Positions 15,243 through 21,972 of a DNA stretch of 21,972 nucleotides are shown in pieces. Position 1 is the first letter of the stretch; each line of letters opens with the position of its first letter. The stretch lies in the NCBI GenBank assembly GCA_002298075.1, contig DBLW01000086.1, positions 1 through 21,972 on the forward strand, in the 5' to 3' direction. This stretch comes from Bacteroidales bacterium UBA714. GTDB lineage: Bacteria > Bacteroidota > Bacteroidia > Bacteroidales > UBA932. The notes beneath the pieces are model-generated. The model ran no database searches, had not been told where the DNA came from, and was given only the letters and a program-made list of their open reading frames with translations. Position numbers and translations under genes: made by a program.

Positions 15243-16502
15243 TTATCTTTTATATCCGAGCTTGCGCTCAATCTTGTCATTCTGCGCATTGATGCGCTGC
15301 ACTTCCTTCTCCAGTGCCGGTGTTATGTCAACGCAACTCTTGTGGCATTGCATTGAACGTGAATACATCCTGCCTATGCAGAAATTGCTGTGCTCACATG
15401 CGCTGCAATGATTCTCATCCTCACGCATCTTGTTGACGAAATCCGTATCCTCAAGCACTGCCCGGCCCATCTGGAGCATCGGGAATCCCATATCAATGAC
15501 ATGGTCGGCTCCCTTGCGGTCCACAACGCCTCCGACATATACAAACGGGAAATCCGGCATTGCCTTCCGGAATTTCATGGCATCCTCAAGGAAGAACAGG
15601 GGCTTGAACGGTACAGTAGGAGCCACTATCTTTCCTCCCACCAGCACTCCTGCCTTCAGCCACCACTGGCGCCAAGGGAAGTAGTGCACTATGGTCTTTA
15701 CTGGAAACTGTCCGCGCATCACATACATCGGGTGCCTGCTCACGAAGCCTCCAGACAGGACAATCGCCTCCACACCGAGATTGCGCAGCTCTTTTGCTAC
15801 CTCTATCAGCTCATCCGTTTCCTGGCCGCCCTTGAATCCGTCCCTTGTGTTCAGTTTTGCGAAAATCGCAACCTTGCCTTTGCCTGCCTTCACCGCCTCG
15901 CTCACGCACATGCGCATAAAATGCATCCTGTTCTCGAGGCTTCCTCCGAACATGTCCCTGCGATGGTTTGTATATGGTGACAGGAATTGTGAAATCAAGT
16001 ATCCGTGTCCCGCATGAATCTCCACCGCATCAAATCCTGCCTTTATTGCCAGCCTCACCGCCTCACCATAAGCGGACGCCACTTCCTCAATCTGACTGAG
16101 GTTCATCTTCTGGACGAAAGTGGGGGAGTAGAGGTTGAACCCGCGGCTTGCCCCGAAAGGAGTGCATCCGCAGATTCTCCTGTGTGACATGTTTCCGCAG
16201 TGCCCGAGCTGTATTGAAGCCCTGGCTCCTTCGGCATGTATCGCATCGGTCAACTGTTTCAGCTCGGGAACAATCTCCTCGCGCATCCAAAGCTGGTTCT
16301 CAAATGACAATCCGCTTCTGCAGACAGCAGCATATGCAACGGTAGTCATTCCGATTCCTCCGCGCGCTACAGCAACATGATAGTCGAACAGTTCCTGCGA
16401 CGGACGGTTGCCAGGGCACATCGCTTCGAAAGCTGCAGAACGTATTGTCCTGTTTCTCAGCTCTACCGGCCCTATCTTATATGGTGTGAACAGTTCACTC
16501 AT
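15243..16502 (-). CDS. Old Yellow Enzyme-family NADH:flavin oxidoreductase, candidate delta4-3-ketosteroid reductase
   Basis: A 419-residue FMN-dependent enoate-reductase-type TIM barrel. MSELFTPYKIGPVELRNRTI is the usual OYE opening, IQLGHCGN (97-104) lies on the flavin side, and EIHAGHGYLISQFLSP (161-176) with His163, His166 and Tyr168 is the substrate- and proton-donor region, followed by TNHRRDMFGGSLENR. VYVGGV and GRAVLED form the phosphate-binding end. After the barrel come cysteines C366, C369, C375 and C386 (CX2CX5CX10C), resembling but not identical to the Fe-S site of 2,4-dienoyl-CoA/2-enoate reductases. The Rossmann domains of those long enzymes are absent. It lies 46 nt downstream of a steroid 5-alpha-reductase homologue, so reduction of 3-oxo-delta4 steroids or bile acids (5-beta type) is the leading hypothesis; other enoate substrates remain possible. 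Confidence 0.9.
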   Translation of the reverse strand: MSELFTPYKIGPVELRNRTIRSAAFEAMCPGNRPSQELFDYHVAVARGGIGMTTVAYAAVCRSGLSFENQLWMREEIVPELKQLTDAIHAEGARASIQLGHCGNMSHRRICGCTPFGASRGFNLYSPTFVQKMNLSQIEEVASAYGEAVRLAIKAGFDAVEIHAGHGYLISQFLSPYTNHRRDMFGGSLENRMHFMRMCVSEAVKAGKGKVAIFAKLNTRDGFKGGQETDELIEVAKELRNLGVEAIVLSGGFVSRHPMYVMRGQFPVKTIVHYFPWRQWWLKAGVLVGGKIVAPTVPFKPLFFLEDAMKFRKAMPDFPFVYVGGVVDRKGADHVIDMGFPMLQMGRAVLEDTDFVNKMREDENHCSACEHSNFCIGRMYSRSMQCHKSCVDITPALEKEVQRINAQNDKIERKLGYKR

Positions 16503-16548
16503 GACGCGTAGTCCTAAAATTATAAATTATGTCCCGGTATCCGTACAA

Positions 16549-17328
16549 TTACCAGATGAAAGGGATAAGATATTTCTTGTGAAGCTTCTTGTACTCCTCG
16601 CCGAACTCCTCTTCATATTTGGCTGTCAGAGACTTGGCACGAGGGCCTAAGTTTGCGAAAGTCCAAATCACGAACAGCAGTCCTGCCGGTGACCATGTGA
16701 GCACAGCGTAGCCGGCCCATTCTGTCAGCTCTCCGAAATAGTTTGCGGAAGTGACATATTTATAGAAGCCTTTGCGTGGAATATAATGCTTAGTGTCGCC
16801 TGGTTTGCGCAAATGGCGTATGATGTAATCGGAATGCAGGTTTATGCCCATTCCGGTGAAGAATACGATTGTGCCTAGCACGAATTGCGGTGAGAGCAGC
16901 CAGTCAATCGTATATGTGCCTGCCGGTGCCTCGACAAAAAGCCATCCGGCAATGAGATAGGCGTTCAACGTATTGAAAATGAGTCCCATAAGCATTATGA
17001 CTACAGGCATCTTGCTCTTGCCGCGCATAAGGAGCGGGAAGATGAACGACCTCTGGAAATAATGCAGGAGGAACAGGCCAGCCATGATGTAGAGCACTAC
17101 GTTTGAATTGCCTGTATCGGCTCCGGAGCGCGCGAACTTTACAGTATAGTAAAGCATGAAAAGGAATGCCGGGCATTCCATGAGCACCCAGGCTGTCTTG
17201 TTGCTGATTTTAGTGCCCCAATTGGATGAGGACAGGTATCCGTAGCCTGCCTTGAAAGAAAAGAGGGCCACGAAAACTATGACGGCCATGACGGCCATGC
17301 AACTCATTATGATATAATAGGTATTCAT
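16549..17328 (-). CDS. Steroid 5-alpha-reductase homologue (SRD5A-like, integral membrane)
   Basis: A 259-residue membrane protein strikingly like human SRD5A1/2, which reduce the delta4 double bond of 3-oxo steroids with NADPH. Visible family motifs are HYFQRSFIFPLLMRGK (89-104), then GINLHSDYIIRHLRKPGDT, IPRKGFYKYVTSANYFGE and LTEWAGYAVLTWS, and an ending in YEEEFGEEYKKLHKKYLIPFIW-type residues. Glu57 and Tyr91 of SRD5A2, which contact the C3 ketone, correspond to Glu51 (LMECPAF) and Tyr90 here. Length equals the human enzymes (about 254-259), with several hydrophobic helices. It is the first gene of a minus-strand unit with an OYE reductase, driven by a TACCTTTG box 37 nt upstream. In gut Bacteroidetes such pairs have been linked to bile-acid and steroid 5-alpha/5-beta reduction. 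No hydroxysteroid dehydrogenase is visible in the window. Confidence 0.92.
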   Translation of the reverse strand: MNTYYIIMSCMAVMAVIVFVALFSFKAGYGYLSSSNWGTKISNKTAWVLMECPAFLFMLYYTVKFARSGADTGNSNVVLYIMAGLFLLHYFQRSFIFPLLMRGKSKMPVVIMLMGLIFNTLNAYLIAGWLFVEAPAGTYTIDWLLSPQFVLGTIVFFTGMGINLHSDYIIRHLRKPGDTKHYIPRKGFYKYVTSANYFGELTEWAGYAVLTWSPAGLLFVIWTFANLGPRAKSLTAKYEEEFGEEYKKLHKKYLIPFIW

Positions 17329-17364
17329 ACCTGCCGCAGTTTATCTTCTTGTTAAAAACGCCTG

Positions 17365-17372
17365 CAAAGGTA
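17365..17372 (-). promoter_or_regulatory. Bacteroidetes -7 promoter box for the 5-alpha-reductase unit
   Basis: Minus strand reads TACCTTTG, an exact match to the TAnnTTTG -7 consensus of Bacteroidetes. A TTTG lies 13 nt upstream, closer than the usual -33 spacing, so the -33 element is weak. The start codon is 36 nt further on, leaving a 5' UTR of about 30 nt. Confidence 0.6.
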
Positions 17373-17403
17373 ATAAAGATTTTTTCAAATCACTTTTTTT
17401 GCC

Positions 17404-17411
17404 TACTTTTG
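17404..17411 (+). promoter_or_regulatory. pyrG: Bacteroidetes -7 promoter box for pyrG
   Basis: TACTTTTG is an exact TAnnTTTG match, 29 nt before the pyrG ATG. No good TTTG sits at -33; only a T-run is present at 17380-17385. Because this box lies inside the upstream extension of the pyrG frame, it supports ATG 17441 over the TTG at 17399. Confidence 0.65.
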
Positions 17412-17440
17412 TGCCCCTGTTAGCGAACAAATTTTTCCTT

Positions 17441-19057
17441 ATGAACACAAAGTACGTATTCGTTTCAGGTGGCGTCGCCTCGTCTTTAGGTAAAGGCATC
17501 ATTTCCGCATCCCTTGCAAAGCTTCTCCAGGCGAGAGGCCTCAGGGTTACGATTCAGAAGTTTGACCCTTATATCAATATTGATCCGGGCACATTGAATC
17601 CTTACGAGCACGGAGAGTGCTATGTCACAGAGGACGGTGCCGAAACGGACCTCGACCTTGGCCATTACGAGCGTTTTCTTGGGGTACATACTTCCAAGGC
17701 AAACAATGTTACTACAGGGAAAATATATCACACGGTAATAAACAAAGAGCGGGAAGGCGCATATCTTGGCAAGACAGTCCAGATAGTGCCGCATATCACG
17801 GATGAAATCAAGCGCCGCATGCTCCTTTTGGGCAAGAGCGGAAAATATGACATCGTAATCACGGAAATCGGAGGAACGGTAGGAGACATGGAGTCCCAGC
17901 CTTTCGTGGAGGCAGTGCGACAGCTGCAGTGGGAACTTCCTGAGGAAGACTGCGTTACAATACACCTTACCCTTGTTCCTTATCTCAGCGCTGCCAAGGA
18001 ACTCAAGACCAAGCCTACCCAGCATTCTGTACAGGCGCTTCAGCGTGCCGGAGTCCAGCCGGACATCATCGTATGCCGTACTGAGCATGAGCTTACTCCT
18101 GACCTGCGCCGCAAAATGGCCCTGTTCTGCAATGTGAAGCCGGGACGTGTCATCCAATCAATCGACGCTGCTTCGATATATGAAGTTCCTCTCAACATGG
18201 CCGCGGAAAAGCTCGATGAAGTCGTGCTTGCGCATTTCGGGCTGGACAACCTGCCGCAGCCGGACCTTACCAAATGGAATGCCTTCCTCGGCAAGCTCAA
18301 CAACCCTAAGGATACGGTGAATATCGCCCTTGTCGGAAAATATGTCGAGCTGCAGGATGCATATAAGTCTATCCTTGAATCCTTTGTGCACGCAGGTGCC
18401 GCAAATGAGTGCAAGGTAAAGGTACACAGCATTCACAGCGAATATCTCAATGAGGGAAATGTGGAGGAGCAGCTCTCCGGAATGGACGGGGTGCTCGTCG
18501 CTCCGGGATTCGGTGAGAGAGGACTTGAGGGAAAAGTCGTTGCCATCAGATATGCACGCGAGCATGACCTTCCTTTCTTCGGAATATGTCTCGGCATGCA
18601 GATGTGTGTCGTGGAGTTTGCACGTAATGTGCTCGGTCTAAAGGATGCCGTCTCCCGTGAGGTGAATCCTCAGACAACGACTCCTGTCATCGACTTGATG
18701 GAGGACCAGAAGAGCACGACAATCAAGGGCGGCACTATGCGTCTTGGAGCATATGACTGCCGCGTGGAAAAGAATACTCTTGCCTACAGGATATATGGCT
18801 CGGAGCTTATCTCAGAGCGTCACAGGCACAGATATGAGTTCAATAATGAGTATCTTGCCGCAATGGAAGCTGCCGGCATGAAGGCTTCCGGAAGGAATCC
18901 TGAGACCGGGCTTGTGGAGATTGTGGAGATACCGTCCCATCCGTTCTTCATCGGTGTGCAGTTCCATCCTGAGCTTAAGAGCACGCCAGAGCATCCGCAG
19001 CCTATTTTCGTTTCATTTGTAAAAGCTGCGCTGGAGTATAAGGCTTCAAGAAAGTAA
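17441..19057 (+). CDS. pyrG: CTP synthase
   Basis: Makes CTP from UTP, ATP and glutamine-derived ammonia; cytosolic tetramer. At 538 residues it has the normal length. The amidoligase domain opens with MNTKYVFVSGGVASSLGKGI (P-loop-like) and continues with KFDPYINIDPGTLNPYEHGE, DGAETDLDLGHYERF and ITEIGGTVGDMESQPF. The C-terminal class I glutaminase domain has the nucleophile Cys383 in GICLGMQ, and His509 and Glu511 in QFHPE. The start is ATG 17441, since the conserved N-terminus begins there and the promoter box lies just upstream. It is divergent from the 5-alpha-reductase unit. The following gene starts 1 nt after the stop, so the two are almost certainly co-transcribed. Confidence 0.99.
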   Translation: MNTKYVFVSGGVASSLGKGIISASLAKLLQARGLRVTIQKFDPYINIDPGTLNPYEHGECYVTEDGAETDLDLGHYERFLGVHTSKANNVTTGKIYHTVINKEREGAYLGKTVQIVPHITDEIKRRMLLLGKSGKYDIVITEIGGTVGDMESQPFVEAVRQLQWELPEEDCVTIHLTLVPYLSAAKELKTKPTQHSVQALQRAGVQPDIIVCRTEHELTPDLRRKMALFCNVKPGRVIQSIDAASIYEVPLNMAAEKLDEVVLAHFGLDNLPQPDLTKWNAFLGKLNNPKDTVNIALVGKYVELQDAYKSILESFVHAGAANECKVKVHSIHSEYLNEGNVEEQLSGMDGVLVAPGFGERGLEGKVVAIRYAREHDLPFFGICLGMQMCVVEFARNVLGLKDAVSREVNPQTTTPVIDLMEDQKSTTIKGGTMRLGAYDCRVEKNTLAYRIYGSELISERHRHRYEFNNEYLAAMEAAGMKASGRNPETGLVEIVEIPSHPFFIGVQFHPELKSTPEHPQPIFVSFVKAALEYKASRK

Positions 19058-19058
19058 G

Positions 19059-19820
19059 ATGAAAATGCGTCGTGTCATATTCCTTGTGTTGCTGTTCGTT
19101 GTTTTCGGCTGCGCTGATGCGAAGGTGAAATTCTATGAACTTGAGGTCGTTGCGGAGTATCCGCATGATACCGGCTCATATACGCAGGGACTTTTCTTCC
19201 GTGACGGCCAGATGTATGAAAGCACCGGGCAGCACGGCAAATCGACTTTCAGGAAGGTTGAGCTTGAGACTGGAAAGGCTCTTGAAAAATTGGAATTTGA
19301 CAGAAAATATTTTGTGGAAGGCTCGTCTGTGCTTGACGGCGAGCTTTTCATTCTGACTTGGGAAAGCCGTGTGGCCTTTATATATGATGCCGCTACCATG
19401 GCATATAAGGCTACATGGAAATATCCGCGCGAGGGCTGGGGACTCACCACTGACGGTAAGCAGCTTATTGCGTCTGACGGCTCATCGTACCTATATTTCA
19501 TGGATTCACGCTTCAATGTGTCGCGCAAGATCCAGGTGAAATTTGAAGGGAAGCCTGTAACCCTCCTGAACGAGCTGGAGTGGATTGACGGTAAGATATG
19601 GGCGAATGTCTATATGTCTGACGAGATTGTCATCGTTGATCCCAAAAGCGGCAATGTGGATGGTGTGGTTGATTGCAGTGGCTTGTTGCCCAGGCAGTTG
19701 CGCGGGCCTTCTACGGATGTGCTGAACGGAATTGCCCTTGATGATGCTACTGGAAAGATTTATCTGACCGGAAAGAATTGGCCGAGACTTTATGAGATAA
19801 GGCTGGCCGAAAAGAAATAG
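19059..19820 (+). CDS. Glutaminyl-peptide cyclotransferase lipoprotein (plant/bacterial QC type)
   Basis: A 253-residue beta-propeller enzyme that converts N-terminal glutamine of peptides or proteins to pyroglutamate. MKMRRVIFLVLLFVVFGC is a lipoprotein signal with Cys18. Motifs of the family are present: PHDTGSYTQGLFF (35-47), MYESTGQHGKS, EGWGLTTDGKQLIASDGSS, LLNELEWIDGKIWANVY and the late LNGIALDDATGKIYLTGKNW. Length matches the single-domain family. It begins 1 nt after pyrG, and only 59 nt separate its stop from the TPP riboswitch. The enzyme would act on exported proteins; in Bacteroidetes many secreted proteins carry glutamine after the signal peptidase site, which could be its targets. 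No link to CTP synthesis is evident, so co-transcription may be incidental. Confidence 0.93.
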   Translation: MKMRRVIFLVLLFVVFGCADAKVKFYELEVVAEYPHDTGSYTQGLFFRDGQMYESTGQHGKSTFRKVELETGKALEKLEFDRKYFVEGSSVLDGELFILTWESRVAFIYDAATMAYKATWKYPREGWGLTTDGKQLIASDGSSYLYFMDSRFNVSRKIQVKFEGKPVTLLNELEWIDGKIWANVYMSDEIVIVDPKSGNVDGVVDCSGLLPRQLRGPSTDVLNGIALDDATGKIYLTGKNWPRLYEIRLAEKK

Positions 19821-19879
19821 CCCTCCGCTGCAGAAACGGATGGCATGGGGACGTTAAGGTCTCCGATACAATATGATTT

Positions 19880-19960
19880 TTTGCTGGGGTGCCCTATGAT
19901 TGGGCTGAGATTATACCCGTTGAACCTGATGCGGCTAGTACTGACGAAGGGAAATGCGAA
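19880..19960 (+). promoter_or_regulatory. TPP riboswitch (THI element)
   Basis: The aptamer shows all the conserved TPP-binding segments: GGGGTGCCC, then GGGCTGAGATTATACCCG (pyrimidine sensor CTGAGA), TTGAACCTGATGCGG, CTAGTAC and CGAAGGGAAATGCG (pyrophosphate sensor). P1 forms between TTTGC (19880-19884) and GCGAA (19956-19960) with one G-U pair. The P3 arm is a short GCCC/GGGC hairpin, making this a compact, about 81-nt version. It directly precedes a TonB-dependent receptor gene, so thiamine pyrophosphate probably turns that gene off. Confidence 0.96.
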
Positions 19961-19972
19961 TCTCAATGCGCT

Positions 19973-20024
19973 ATTATGCGCTGCCCTTGCATAATGTATA
20001 TAATTATGCGAGGTTTTTTATTTT
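19973..20024 (+). promoter_or_regulatory. Probable expression platform with two mutually exclusive hairpins over the receptor start
   Basis: GCATAAT (19989-19995) can pair perfectly with either of two identical ATTATGC copies, at 19973-19979 or 20003-20009. The second hairpin is followed by GAGG, then TTTTTTATTTT (20014-20024), and buries the ATG at 20006; the first frees it. TTGCAT (19987-19992) can also pair with ATGCGA of the P1 3' strand (19954-19959), offering a link to the aptamer. The geometry suits ligand-dependent occlusion of translation initiation, possibly combined with early termination. No experiment supports this yet. Confidence 0.55.
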
Positions 20025-21972
20025 GTTCAGCGCTCTGTGCGCTGATTCCGGGCATCGTACAAGGTGCGGAGCCCGAAGGCAGGTCCGAGAAATTGGACAG
20101 TGCGGTTGTTTCTGTTTCACGTGCCGGAAAATCAACTCCGGTCACTTATTCGATGGTCGGGCGTGATGAGTTGCGCAAGACGAATCCCATCAATTCTCTC
20201 CCGATGTCACTTGCTCTCCAGCCCTCAGTAATTGCTGTCAATGAGGGCGGTACGGGCCTTGGGTATTCCAAGATGACTGTCCGGGGAAGCAAAAGCTCAC
20301 AGATTAATGTTACCCTGAACGGCATCACTCTCAATGATGCGGAGTCTCAGGAGGTGTTCTGGGTGAATATTCCTGCGCTTTCCGCTCTGCTGAGCAGTGT
20401 ACAGCTTCAGAGGGGACTCGGCACGTCTGCCTCCGGACCGGGGGCCTTCGGAGCGAGCATCAACATGAACACGGCATCGGTTTCTCCCGGTCCATACGCG
20501 CGTGTGGATCTGGGATATGGTTCATATGATACGTTTACGGCGACGGCTGCTGCCGGGACTGGGCTTACACGGAGCGGAGTCTATTTTGATTTTGCCTTTT
20601 CCAAGGGCATCACTGAAGGGTATATCCGCAATGCGTTTGCTGATGTCCAGTCTGCTTTTGCCGTTCTCGGCTGGATGGACGGGAAGAACTCGCTTCGTGC
20701 CACTTGGCTCTACGGAGAGCAGCATTCGGGCATAACATGGGAAGGAATAGACCTGGACGCGTATGCCAGGGACCGGAGGTACAATCCCGCAGGTGAATAT
20801 TATGATGCTTACGGCAATGTCAGATATTATGACAATGAAACTGACAATTACATCCAGAATCACCTGCAATTGAATTATACGCGGCAGTTCGGAGAGCGGA
20901 CTCTGTGGAGCACGACATTCAATTGGACAAACGGGAACGGCCATTTCGAGAATTACAAGGCGGGAAAAACTTTCCTGAATTATAACTTCCCTTCTGACTT
21001 CAAATTTACGCATTATGATTCCGACAATGAGCCTGTCAGGACTTTCGATGTAAACTCAGAGGGGGACTTCATTGTGCGCGAGGCAATGGCCAATAACCTG
21101 TTCATCCTCAATTCGGATATCCGCTATAAATCGGATATGCTGAATGTGACTGCCGGCATCAATCTCTCGCGCTATGACGGTGACCATATCGGCCGTCTGA
21201 TGTGGAGCGACATCCTTGGTAATGCGTATGATTATGCTTCGCACAATTGGTATCTGAACAACGGACTTAAGCAGGAAGCGAGCGCTTTTGCGAGGGCGGA
21301 ATATGAGCCTTTGCCATGGCTGACTGCCTATGCTGACCTTCAATATAGGGGAGTGTGGCTGCGTATGTCAGGACCGGATGATGACCGTATTCCTTTGGAT
21401 CATTCTGCGGATTGGCAATTCTTCAATCCGAGGGCAGGACTGTCGTTCCACTGGAATCCGCGCAACAAGGCCTATGTTTCAGCGGCTCTCGGGCATCGTG
21501 AGCCGGGCCGCGGCGACATAAAGGAAAACATCAAGAATGACTATGCCGCCCAGGCTGCCGGGTTTGCCGGTGATGGAGTGAAATTAAGGCCGGAGAAGAT
21601 GCTTGACCTGGAAATCGGCTACAGTTATGTGTCAGACCGTCTTGCCTTGTCTGCAAATGTGTATCTTATGGAATATTGGGACATGCTTTTGGAGACAGGC
21701 CGGCTCACTGATGTAGGTTATGCAATCAAGGAGAATGTCGACAGGAGCTGGAGACGGGGAGTGGAGCTTGCTGCCGGATGGCAGGCTTTGCCATGGCTGC
21801 GTGCTGATGCCAATCTTACGTTGAGCACCAACATGATCCGGAATTATACGGAATATGTGCAGCATATTGACGGGGACTGGAACCTTACCGGCAAGACGAC
21901 GGCTTTCAGCTACGGCAAAACCAAGATGCTGATGTCACCGTCCTTGTGCGGAATGGCCCGTCTTGCGTTCAC
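20006..21972 (+). CDS. TonB-dependent outer-membrane receptor, probably thiamine uptake (3' partial)
   Basis: Outer-membrane active transporter running off the window end; about 655 residues are visible. I chose ATG 20006, giving the signal peptide MRGFLFCSALCALIPGIVQG followed by AEPEG; in-frame ATGs at 19994 and 19976 are alternatives. The plug domain is clear: SVSRAGKSTPVTYSMVGRDELRK, MSLALQPSVIAVNEGGTG, YSKMTVRGSKSSQINVTLNG, IPALSALLSSVQLQRG and GASINMNTAS. The beta-barrel follows, with alternating aromatic strands (YARVDLGYGSYD, ATWLYGEQHS, NHLQLNYTRQFG, NPRAGLSFHWNPRNKAYVSA). The carboxypeptidase-like domain of SusC proteins is absent, so it is BtuB/FepA-like rather than SusC-like. The TPP riboswitch immediately upstream indicates thiamine or a precursor as substrate; in Bacteroidetes such receptors are usually followed by pnuT and a thiamine kinase gene. 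Confidence 0.92.
   Translation, partial: MRGFLFCSALCALIPGIVQGAEPEGRSEKLDSAVVSVSRAGKSTPVTYSMVGRDELRKTNPINSLPMSLALQPSVIAVNEGGTGLGYSKMTVRGSKSSQINVTLNGITLNDAESQEVFWVNIPALSALLSSVQLQRGLGTSASGPGAFGASINMNTASVSPGPYARVDLGYGSYDTFTATAAAGTGLTRSGVYFDFAFSKGITEGYIRNAFADVQSAFAVLGWMDGKNSLRATWLYGEQHSGITWEGIDLDAYARDRRYNPAGEYYDAYGNVRYYDNETDNYIQNHLQLNYTRQFGERTLWSTTFNWTNGNGHFENYKAGKTFLNYNFPSDFKFTHYDSDNEPVRTFDVNSEGDFIVREAMANNLFILNSDIRYKSDMLNVTAGINLSRYDGDHIGRLMWSDILGNAYDYASHNWYLNNGLKQEASAFARAEYEPLPWLTAYADLQYRGVWLRMSGPDDDRIPLDHSADWQFFNPRAGLSFHWNPRNKAYVSAALGHREPGRGDIKENIKNDYAAQAAGFAGDGVKLRPEKMLDLEIGYSYVSDRLALSANVYLMEYWDMLLETGRLTDVGYAIKENVDRSWRRGVELAAGWQALPWLRADANLTLSTNMIRNYTEYVQHIDGDWNLTGKTTAFSYGKTKMLMSPSLCGMARLAF

Noticed and set aside
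14915..15356. Open frames on the plus strand over the RNase P RNA region
   Set aside because: They are antisense to the conserved rnpB core and the oxidoreductase end, and show no protein family resemblance.
15390..15980. 196-residue plus-strand open frame
   Set aside because: It is the antisense shadow of the Old Yellow Enzyme gene, whose motifs are unambiguous on the minus strand.
17399..17440. N-terminal extension of CTP synthase from the TTG at 17399
   Set aside because: The conserved N-terminus begins at ATG 17441 and the extension contains the -7 promoter box.
19846..19863. Hairpin GGGGAC/GTCTCC after the glutaminyl cyclase as a terminator
   Set aside because: The stem is only 6 bp with a G-U pair and no T-run follows directly; the nearest T-run is 13 nt later and joins the riboswitch.
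19954..20166. 70-residue open frame starting within the TPP riboswitch
   Set aside because: It overlaps the aptamer P1 strand and is out of frame with the TonB receptor, which has a clear signal peptide and plug domain.

Overview
The window comes from a member of the Bacteroidetes, most likely a host-associated Bacteroidales. The signs are a SusD-family lipoprotein, lipoproteins carrying DUF4988, BACON and GLUG-type modules, acidic residues just after the lipobox cysteines (a surface-export signal in this phylum), a TAnnTTTG-type -7 promoter box, and a TonB-dependent receptor behind a TPP riboswitch. Genus cannot be read from the sequence.

Region A (1-14365, + strand) looks like a polysaccharide-utilisation-type locus aimed at phosphodiester-containing substrates. 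It starts with the 3' part of a susD gene (susC would lie upstream, outside the window). Three large paralogous surface lipoproteins follow. Each has a membrane-proximal coiled coil, a DUF4988 region and a GLUG-like repeat region. The first ends in a phosphodiester glycosidase (NAGPA) domain, the second has no recognisable enzyme, and the third carries BACON and SGNH/DUF4886 hydrolase domains. Next come an S1/P1-type zinc phosphodiesterase, a glycerophosphodiester phosphodiesterase lipoprotein and, after a hairpin and a 227-nt gap, an organophosphate:phosphate antiporter of the GlpT/UhpC type. Read together, surface proteins bind and cut phosphodiester-linked glycans or phospholipid head groups, periplasmic phosphodiesterases release glycerol-3-phosphate, and the antiporter imports it. 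The individual families are well supported; the combined pathway is inference.

Region B (14366-14919) is a gene-poor, AT-richer stretch holding two hairpins, an imperfect direct repeat and the terminator of the next RNA gene.

Region C (14920-17328, - strand) holds, in transcription order, a clear steroid 5-alpha-reductase homologue, an Old Yellow Enzyme-type flavin oxidoreductase and the RNase P RNA gene rnpB, which starts only 4 nt beyond the oxidoreductase stop codon and ends in a strong terminator. The reductase pair suggests reduction of 3-oxo-delta4 steroids or bile acids. rnpB is not in the ORF set and was found by its conserved core.

Region D (17329-21972, + strand) begins with a divergent promoter region, then pyrG (CTP synthase) and, 1 nt later, a glutaminyl-peptide cyclotransferase lipoprotein. 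A compact TPP riboswitch follows, with a pair of mutually exclusive hairpins around the start codon of a probable thiamine TonB-dependent receptor, which runs off the window end.
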